Assembly (NCBI GenBank): GCA_903828255.1
Contig: CAIKLQ010000871.1
Location: forward strand, 1 to 54,532
Origin: an uncultured Verrucomicrobiota bacterium
Lineage (GTDB): Bacteria; Verrucomicrobiota; Verrucomicrobiia; Limisphaerales; JADLHS01
Length of the DNA stretch: 54,532 bases
Direction of reading: 5' to 3'
The notes beneath the pieces are model-generated. The model was not told the origin of the DNA, ran no database searches, and was given only the letters and a program-made list of their open reading frames with translations. Below are positions 37,084-42,361 of the stretch, piece after piece. The translations under genes and the position numbers were made by a program. Every line of letters begins with the position of its first letter. Position 1 is the first letter of the stretch.

Positions 37084-37890
37084 ATGGAAGACATTCAACA
37101 TTCAATTGCGGAACCGGCCACCGACCCGGCGAAGCCATTGAATGTCGAACGTTCCCATTGGCTCCTGCTCAACTCCGGTCTGTGCGCCCCCGCCTTCAAC
37201 ATGGCGCTGGACGAGGCTTTGCTCGAATTCCTGGCGCGACTCGGCAAGCCCGTGCTGCGGCTCTACGGCTGGACCGAGCCGGCGGCTACGTTCGGCTATT
37301 TCCAGAAATTTGCAGAGATCGAGCGCGCCACGCTACTGCGCCCGCTAATTCGCCGTCCCACGGGCGGCGGCCTGGTGCCACACGACGCCGACTGGACTTA
37401 CAGCCTCGCGTTTCCCGCCGGCCACGAGTGGTATTTGCTCCGCGCCGAGGAAAGCTACCGCCGCGCACACGAGTGGATTCAAGCCGCGTTCACGCGGCTC
37501 GACATTCCGACGAATCTCGCACCCCAATCTCGTAGCAGCCCACGTGTGGAAGCTCTGTCTGAAATCCGAAATGATCAGAGCCACCTCACGTCGGCTGCTA
37601 CGAAGGAAATGCCCGGCGAGTGCTTCGTCGGCCACGAAAAGTCGGATCTGCTCTGGCAGGGACGAAAAATCGCCGGGGCCGCCCAACGCCGGACCCGCGC
37701 CGGTTTGTTAATTCAAGGTTCGGTGCAGCCGCCTCCCGTTGGGTTGCGGCGCGCAGATTGGGAAAAAGCGATGGTCGCCGTGATGCGCAGGACTTGGGAA
37801 GATTTTCAACCGGATGCGGCTTTGTGCGAACGGACCGCGTGGCTGGGGGCGCAAAAGTATTCGCAAGCTGCTTTCCTAAAAAAACGCTAG
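37084..37890 (+). CDS. Lipoate-protein ligase A/BPL_LplA_LipB-family protein with inserted repeat
   Basis: 268 residues of the lipoate/biotin ligase fold. The family hallmarks are FNMALDEALLEFLAR, RRPTGGGLVPHDADWTYS (the RR..GGG.V.HD site) and GRKIAGAAQRRTRAGLLIQG, with the Lys that activates lipoate. At residues about 149-174 a segment encoded by a palindromic element (37530-37603) is inserted in frame before the FVGHEKSDLLWQGRKIAG block. The real start is probably the ATG at 37084, right behind nth. Whether it ligates lipoate, octanoate or another cofactor is not clear. Confidence 0.85.
   Translation: MEDIQHSIAEPATDPAKPLNVERSHWLLLNSGLCAPAFNMALDEALLEFLARLGKPVLRLYGWTEPAATFGYFQKFAEIERATLLRPLIRRPTGGGLVPHDADWTYSLAFPAGHEWYLLRAEESYRRAHEWIQAAFTRLDIPTNLAPQSRSSPRVEALSEIRNDQSHLTSAATKEMPGECFVGHEKSDLLWQGRKIAGAAQRRTRAGLLIQGSVQPPPVGLRRADWEKAMVAVMRRTWEDFQPDAALCERTAWLGAQKYSQAAFLKKR
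37530..37603. repeat. In-frame palindromic element inside the lipoate-ligase-like gene
   Basis: The left arm TCGTAGCAGCCCACGTG and the right arm CACGTCGGCTGCTACGA pair at 16 of 17 positions. Inner AGCTCTG/CAGAGC pairing extends the stem. The element is 74 bases and encodes SSPRVEALSEIRNDQSHLTS and on, in frame, with no stop. Confidence 0.8.
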
Positions 37891-38004
37891 CCTGCCCGAG
37901 CCCCGGCCCCTAAAACGCAAACGGAGCGCGAGGCTGCGCCCAACTGCGCCCATCTTTTTCACCAAAAGATTGCTCCCCGTGCGAGCGGCTCTTAGTCTGA
38001 GTCG

Positions 38005-38763
38005 TTGAGCGCAACCGCTGCTAAACCAAACGGAAAAACGACCCCGACCACCCGCCCGCCGGTGGGTGGCGCTCGGGATGCGTCGGCATCGCTGAGTGAA
38101 GCCGTGGGGCAGTTTCCCAAATACGTTGCGTTCCTGCGCGACCGGGCGGGCGTCGGGTTTCGCGGGCGCATCCTCGAACTCGGCGCGGGCGCGGCGTGGT
38201 TCACGGCCGAGTTGTCCAAGCTGCCGAAAGTCGTGGAAGTGATCTCCACCGACTTCGCGCGCGGCTCGGTGCCGGAGCAGGCCGCGCAGGTGTTCAAGGC
38301 GCTGCACGCGCAGCAGGCCAAGATCAAGCACCGGCAGATCAGCGCGCAGCGGCTGGACTTTTCGGACTGCTATTTTGACTTCGTGGTGTGCAACGCCGTG
38401 TTGCACGACGCGATGAATCTACTACTGCTGCTGCGCGAAGCGCACCGCGTGCTCAAGCCCGGCGGCCAACTCGTCGCCGTGCGCGAGCCGGTGAAGCCGC
38501 TCATGCCCTGGCCCGCCGGACGTGGAACGGTGGCCGAACAGGATGCGCGTCGGCTCAAGACCCCGCTGTATTCGCGGGCGGATTACCTGGACCTGTTTGA
38601 CCGCGCGGGTTTTTCCGTCAAAGTCCGCCGCGTCAGTCTGGCCAGCGGGTTGAAATACTATTTCGACAACATGGTCAACGGACTGACCCACGCCCGTTAC
38701 GTGTTTGTGGCGACCCGACGGGAAAAAGCGGTTAACGCCCGGCCGAAGAAGTTGCCGGCCTAG
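38005..38763 (+). CDS. Class I SAM-dependent methyltransferase
   Basis: 252 residues (TTG at 38005 or a nearby codon). Motif I is GRILELGAGAAWFTAEL near residue 55, an acidic residue follows at the end of strand 2 (VISTDFA), motif IV is FDFVVCNAVLHDAMNLLLLL and the post-IV segment is HRVLKPGGQLVAVREPVKPL. This is the Methyltransf_11 pattern. The substrate is unknown. It is preceded by a 114-base gap with no clear promoter. Confidence 0.8.
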   Translation: MSATAAKPNGKTTPTTRPPVGGARDASASLSEAVGQFPKYVAFLRDRAGVGFRGRILELGAGAAWFTAELSKLPKVVEVISTDFARGSVPEQAAQVFKALHAQQAKIKHRQISAQRLDFSDCYFDFVVCNAVLHDAMNLLLLLREAHRVLKPGGQLVAVREPVKPLMPWPAGRGTVAEQDARRLKTPLYSRADYLDLFDRAGFSVKVRRVSLASGLKYYFDNMVNGLTHARYVFVATRREKAVNARPKKLPA

Positions 38764-38875
38764 CGCTCCCGCAAGCTGGCCGCGCGGAACGCCGTTCCCA
38801 AGCGCTTGCCGCCGAGGCGGCAGCGTTTGCGAAAATTTCCGTGCGCCGCGCCGGCTTGCGGCTACGATGCCCGCG

Positions 38876-39928
38876 ATGTCATCGGCCTACGACCAATTGC
38901 TCGACGCGACGATCCAGCACCTCGAAGATTTGCAGACGCGTGGGGTCCGGCATGTGGCGGTGTCGCCTGAGACGCTCCGCGCCCTCTCGCTGCCGGCACC
39001 GCTGGCTGCGCAGCTCGCGCCCACGGCTGCACCGCCGGCAGGAAATCGCCAATCGCCAATCGCCAATCGCCAACCAGCAACGCCCGGAGTTGCGAGTTCC
39101 TTGGCTATCGGCTATCGGCCATCGGTCATCGCTCCGCCGCCCGTGCCCGTGTCTCCCCCGCCCAGCGCGAAACCGCCACCAGACCTTAAACCCAAGACTC
39201 AAGACTCCACATCCGCAGCCTTCTCTATTGAACCCGATCCCCGGAAGGCCTTGTCCGGCGGAGCACCGGTCGCCGCTCCGACCTCTGACCTCCGACCTCT
39301 GACCTCTGAACAAAAGGCCGCCGCGTTCGCGTCCTTGCGCGCGCGCGCGCGCGCCTGCGTGAAGTGCCCGAACCTCGCTTCGTCCCGCAAAAACGTGGTT
39401 TTCGGCGTCGGCAGTACTGACGCAGCCTTGATGTTCGTGGGCGAAGCGCCGGGCGCGGACGAAGACGAGCAGGCTGAGCCGTTCGTGGGTGCCGCGGGCC
39501 AGTTGCTCACGAAGATCATCACCGCGATGGGCCTCCAGCGCGGCGACATCTACATCGCCAACATCTTGAAATGCCGGCCCGACATGCCGCCCCAGTCCTC
39601 CGGCAATCGCAAGCCCACGCCAGAAGAGATGCAAACCTGCATCCCGTATCTCCACGAGCAGATTGATTTGATCCGCCCGCGCGTGCTCGTGGCGCTCGGC
39701 GGCACGGCGATGGAAGGCTTGCTGAACAAAACCGGCATCATGAAACTGCGCGGCAACTGGCACACCTACCGCGGCATCCCGCTCATGCCGACGTATCATC
39801 CGGCGTATCTGTTGCACAACCAGGCGCTGGCCGAGAAACGCCGCGTCTGGGAGGACATGCTGCAAGTGATGGAGAAACTCGGCATGCCCATCAGCGAGAA
39901 GCAGCAGAAGTTTTTCCTGCGCGGATGA
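38876..39928 (+). CDS. Family-4 uracil-DNA glycosylase with long repeat-derived N-terminal region
   Basis: 350 residues; the family-4 domain covers about residues 155-350. Fe-S cysteines C161 and C164 (CVKC), GEAPGADEDEQAEPFVGAAG (motif A), IANILKCRPDMPPQSSGNRK, a Cys in EEMQTCIPYLHEQ, and the motif HPAYLLHN are all present. The first 40 residues are helical (YDQLLDATIQHLEDLQTRGV). Residues about 56-145 are low-complexity Pro/Ser linker, much of it encoded by simple repeats (AATCGCC units at 39043-39075, TATCGGC units at 39100-39131 and GACCTC(T/C) units at 39278-39309). It removes uracil from DNA and fits with nth as a base-excision pair. Confidence 0.92.
   Translation: MSSAYDQLLDATIQHLEDLQTRGVRHVAVSPETLRALSLPAPLAAQLAPTAAPPAGNRQSPIANRQPATPGVASSLAIGYRPSVIAPPPVPVSPPPSAKPPPDLKPKTQDSTSAAFSIEPDPRKALSGGAPVAAPTSDLRPLTSEQKAAAFASLRARARACVKCPNLASSRKNVVFGVGSTDAALMFVGEAPGADEDEQAEPFVGAAGQLLTKIITAMGLQRGDIYIANILKCRPDMPPQSSGNRKPTPEEMQTCIPYLHEQIDLIRPRVLVALGGTAMEGLLNKTGIMKLRGNWHTYRGIPLMPTYHPAYLLHNQALAEKRRVWEDMLQVMEKLGMPISEKQQKFFLRG
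39043..39309. repeat. Simple repeats inside the uracil-glycosylase gene
   Basis: Three repeat blocks are in coding sequence: AATCGCC tandem units (39043-39075), GCTATCG/GGTCATCG units (39100-39131) and GACCTCTG/GACCTCCG tandem units (39278-39309). They encode a disordered linker. The first two blocks are opposite-strand-like, as in the intergenic inverted repeats of this window. Confidence 0.65.
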
Positions 39929-39936
39929 TGCCACTG

Positions 39937-40137
39937 GCTTTGGAGTGCGGCGACTTGTCGCCGCTTTCGCCGCCGGGCTGACTTGTCAGCCTGGCAGAAC
40001 CGCGTTCAGCGGTTCGGAGGATAACTTGCGGCTCTCGCTCCGCACGGAGGTGAGCGAACGAGCGAAGCTGGTCGGAGGGTCGTTGCCGGCGACAAGTCGC
40101 CTGCGGAAGGCGATGACAAGTCATCGCACTCCAAAGC
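39937..40137. repeat. Structured palindromic element with four GACTTGTC/GACAAGTC hairpins
   Basis: A 201-base element starts nine bases after the uracil-glycosylase stop. The outer arms are GCTTTGGAGTGCG...CGCACTCCAAAGC. Inside are four small stem-loops of the same kind: GGCGACTTGTCGCC (39949), GGCTGACTTGTCAGCC (39976), GGCGACAAGTCGCC (40088) and CGATGACAAGTCATCG (40111). The paired hairpins differ by compensatory changes (GC against AT) that keep each inner stem. A further AACCGC/GCGGTT hairpin lies in the middle. It sits between convergent genes and shows no protein. Confidence 0.75.
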
Positions 40138-40176
40138 TCTGCGCGCGATCATCGAGCGCCCTGAATAAGCTTCACC

Positions 40177-40833
40177 TCACGCCGCCCCCGGCTTTGCGGC
40201 GGCGCCATACAATTCGGACTTCAAATTCACGCCCAATTTGTCCAGACGTTTGATCAAATCGCGATTCTGCCGGTCGCCGGTCCAGTAAACGATGCTTTGC
40301 GCCACCGCCGCGCTGACCTGCTCCGCTGCCATCAATTGCCCGGCGCTCGCGCCCAGCACATGATGCAGCGTCGGGAACTGCCGTCCGAGCGCTTGGGCCG
40401 CGTCCGCGCTGACGCCTGAAATGCGCAAGCCGTAAAGCACCCGCCACAGGTCGCGCTTTTTGCTCGCAGCAATGGCTTCCAGGAATTTCTGCGCCGCCGC
40501 CGTGTCCAGACCTTCGATCCGCGTGAGTTCCCGGGCCTTCAGCCGGTAAAGTTCCGCCACGTTCATCACCAACCCGCTCCCGACCAACTGCGCCGCGAGT
40601 TTCTCGCCGCCGGCGATGTCCATCGCGCCGGGCGAGCACCAATGCGCAATCCCGGCGCGCACCTCCGCCGGGCAATCCGGATTCGGGCACAGCCAGACCG
40701 GCTCCGCCGCGCCCGCCTCGGCCCAAAGCTTCGAGCCACACTCGGGACACTTCTGCGAGGCGTGAAACACCTTGCCGCCCCCGGCTTGGTTGCCGAAGAC
40801 GGAGGTAAAGAACTTGGTGATGGACTCAATCAT
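40177..40833 (-). CDS. Stand-alone NAD-ligase-like zinc finger plus helix-hairpin-helix protein
   Basis: 218 residues. After a short lead, KCPECGSKLWAE and LCPNPDCPAEVRAGIAHWCS form a four-Cys zinc finger like that of LigA, followed by GAMDIAGGEKLAAQLVGSGL, RLKARELTRIEGLDTAAAQK and ISGVSADAAQALGRQFPTLH, the first part of the LigA HhH domain. The adenylation, OB and BRCT domains are absent. Its start overlaps the DUF5615 gene's stop by 4 bases. It may bind nicked or branched DNA, but no catalytic function is possible by itself. A decayed paralogue lies at 41467-41700. Confidence 0.8.
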   Translation of the reverse strand: MIESITKFFTSVFGNQAGGGKVFHASQKCPECGSKLWAEAGAAEPVWLCPNPDCPAEVRAGIAHWCSPGAMDIAGGEKLAAQLVGSGLVMNVAELYRLKARELTRIEGLDTAAAQKFLEAIAASKKRDLWRVLYGLRISGVSADAAQALGRQFPTLHHVLGASAGQLMAAEQVSAAVAQSIVYWTGDRQNRDLIKRLDKLGVNLKSELYGAAAKPGAA

Positions 40834-41177
40834 GCGCTCGCCGGGAATCCGGACAAAACCAGCACGGATTCCGGTGAGGATTCAAAAGTGAGAATGTCTT
40901 GTGCATGCCGTTGGATCAACGCCAGAAGATCGTCGCGGGTGCAGTTCCCCAGCGCGAGCCAGACAAATTTCGGCGGCGAACCGTAGAGCAGGGCGCGGTC
41001 GTAAAAATCCTTGTCCTTCGAGACGATGGCAAAACCATTGACCTGCGCGTAATTCCAGATTTCCTCATCGGTTCGGCCCTTCAATCCCACTTCCCGGATG
41101 TGTTGGCTCGCGGGGAAAGTTGCTGCCACCAGTTGCGGCAACTTTGGTGAGAGATTTTCGTCGAACAGCAGCTTCAT
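40830..41177 (-). CDS. DUF5615 PIN-like protein, putative toxin
   Basis: 115 residues. MKLLFDENLSPKLPQLVAAT opens it, the DEN(L)S motif of DUF5615 (Mut7-C/PIN-like) proteins, and VSKDKDFYDRALLYGSPPKF carries the second acidic motif (KDKDF). These proteins form toxin-antitoxin-like pairs with DUF433 proteins. The gene overlaps the DUF433 gene upstream and the zinc finger-HhH gene downstream by 4 bases each. Confidence 0.9.
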   Translation of the reverse strand: MKLLFDENLSPKLPQLVAATFPASQHIREVGLKGRTDEEIWNYAQVNGFAIVSKDKDFYDRALLYGSPPKFVWLALGNCTRDDLLALIQRHAQDILTFESSPESVLVLSGFPASA

Positions 41178-41395
41178 GCCGCCACGGTGAGCCGGCGTTC
41201 ACGTTCCGCCGCAAAGGTCAGACACGCTTGGATGTCTTCGGCGGTCAGGTCGGGAAAGTCGTCGAGGATTTCCGGCGGCGTCATGCCGCCGCCGAGGTAA
41301 TCCAGCACGTCGGCTACCGCGATGCGCGTGCCCTTGATGCAAGCCTTTCCGCTGCGAACGCGTGGGTCAATCGTGATGCGGTCTTGATAAGCCAT
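41174..41395 (-). CDS. DUF433 protein, putative antitoxin
   Basis: 73 residues matching DUF433 over its length: ITIDPRVRSGKACIKGTRIA then VADVLDYLGGGMTPPEILDD and DFPDLTAEDIQACLTFAAE. The family has a winged-helix-like DNA-binding fold and is the usual partner of DUF5615. It lies first in the pair, with an ATGA overlap to the toxin. Confidence 0.92.
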   Translation of the reverse strand: MAYQDRITIDPRVRSGKACIKGTRIAVADVLDYLGGGMTPPEILDDFPDLTAEDIQACLTFAAERERRLTVAA

Positions 41396-41466
41396 GACGT
41401 GAAGCTAAAGTCGCGCGGAGGATAGTCAAGCGGACAAAGCCCGCAATCCTCTCGGCCTCTCGGCGG

Positions 41467-41700
41467 TCAACAACCGATCCCGCTCGGGGTCAAGTGCGCC
41501 GCGAGTACTTTGCCGCCGGCAATGTCCATCACGCCGGGCGCGCCGCCCAACCGGGCAATCGAGATTCGGCTCCGCCACGCCCGCCTCCGCCCAGAGTTTC
41601 GAGCTGCACTCCGGACAGGTCTAGGAAGGATGTAGTATTGACCGGGTAATCTTGATGCCCCAAGAACCAATGCAGACCATTTTCCGATAGAACCAATCAT
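41467..41700 (-). pseudogene. Decayed second copy of the zinc finger-HhH gene
   Basis: A start at 41700 overlaps the BRCT gene's stop (ATGA), giving MIGSIGKWSALVLGASR, which lines up with the intact paralogue's MIESITKFFTSVFG. The zinc finger then appears in another frame (TCPECSSKLWAEAGVAEPN, then DCP), next to the intact gene's CPECGSKLWAEAGAAEP. The first frame resumes with PGVMDIAGGKVLAAHLTPSG, matching PGAMDIAGGEKLAAQLVGSG. Two compensating frameshifts and a stop after about 77 codons show decay. The copy ends before most of the HhH. Confidence 0.8.
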
Positions 41701-42356
41701 GGGATGAATTGCTTCCAATGCTCCTCTGAAACGATGACGATTCCGCTGGCAACATTCCTCAGTTCTATTGCGCGCTCGATCTTGCGTCCGTAATTCGTGT
41801 GAATCCAATCCCGGCTGGCAAATACCCCCACGATCAAGTAGTTGGAGTCGTGGGTGGGGGTTGAATCGATCGCGATACCACCTTTTCCAGAAATTGCATC
41901 CATCACCTTCCGCCGCGAGCCAAAAGCAAATTTTCCGGTGATGTTGAAAATCCGATTTGTAAACTCGATTGGGTTTGGTGGTGGCACATTGAACGGCAGA
42001 GCGGATGAATAAGTCTCCCCGGCGTTTTTGGCGGGCTGGCGACCACACAAAGCCTCCATGATTTCCCTGAGTTCCTGTCTCTCCTCCTCCGTGCAGATGC
42101 CGTCGGCAAATATTCGTTCGACGCGCGAAAGAACTTCCGTGAACGGCCATACCGGATGGAGGACGGCATGTTTGCGGACCCATTCAGCAAAGTATTTTGC
42201 CTCCTGCTCAGATACTACGCCATCGGCAAGCATGCCTTCGCAAATTCCCGAAAGCTGGTCAATCGCTTTGGCCTCGTTGTTTTCCCGAGCGGCTCGAAAC
42301 ATCCGGACGGGTTGGCCGTCCGCATCTATTGGGGTGGTGAGAATGTAGGTGCGCAT
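41697..42356 (-). CDS. BRCT-domain protein with TerB-like helical N-terminus
   Basis: 219 residues from the ATG at 42356, six bases before the ligA stop region; a TTG at 42365 would overlap it directly. The N-terminal half has two similar acidic helical hairpins (GMLADGVVSEQEAKYFAEWV and RIFADGICTEEERQELREIM) of the TerB type. The C-terminal 85 residues are a BRCT domain: FNITGKFAFGSRRKVMDAIS, GKGGIAIDSTPTHDSNYLIV and the Trp-containing last helix region (SEEHWKQFIP). BRCT domains recognise DNA ends or phosphopeptides. It lies between ligA and the decayed zinc finger copy, so it is probably part of a ligase-related operon. Confidence 0.85.
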   Translation of the reverse strand: MRTYILTTPIDADGQPVRMFRAARENNEAKAIDQLSGICEGMLADGVVSEQEAKYFAEWVRKHAVLHPVWPFTEVLSRVERIFADGICTEEERQELREIMEALCGRQPAKNAGETYSSALPFNVPPPNPIEFTNRIFNITGKFAFGSRRKVMDAISGKGGIAIDSTPTHDSNYLIVGVFASRDWIHTNYGRKIERAIELRNVASGIVIVSEEHWKQFIP

Positions 42357-42361
42357 AGCTT

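Noticed and set aside
39043-39131. CRISPR-like direct repeats
   Set aside because: Units are 7 bases long, have no spacers, lie inside a gene, and no cas gene is near.
39336-39357. GC dinucleotide run as Z-DNA or a regulatory site
   Set aside because: It is within the uracil-glycosylase gene and simply encodes an Arg/Ala-rich helix start; no further evidence.
41467-42183. 238-codon minus-strand frame as a gene
   Set aside because: It overlaps the BRCT gene in another frame. Only its last 77 codons are meaningful, as a decayed zinc finger-HhH copy.
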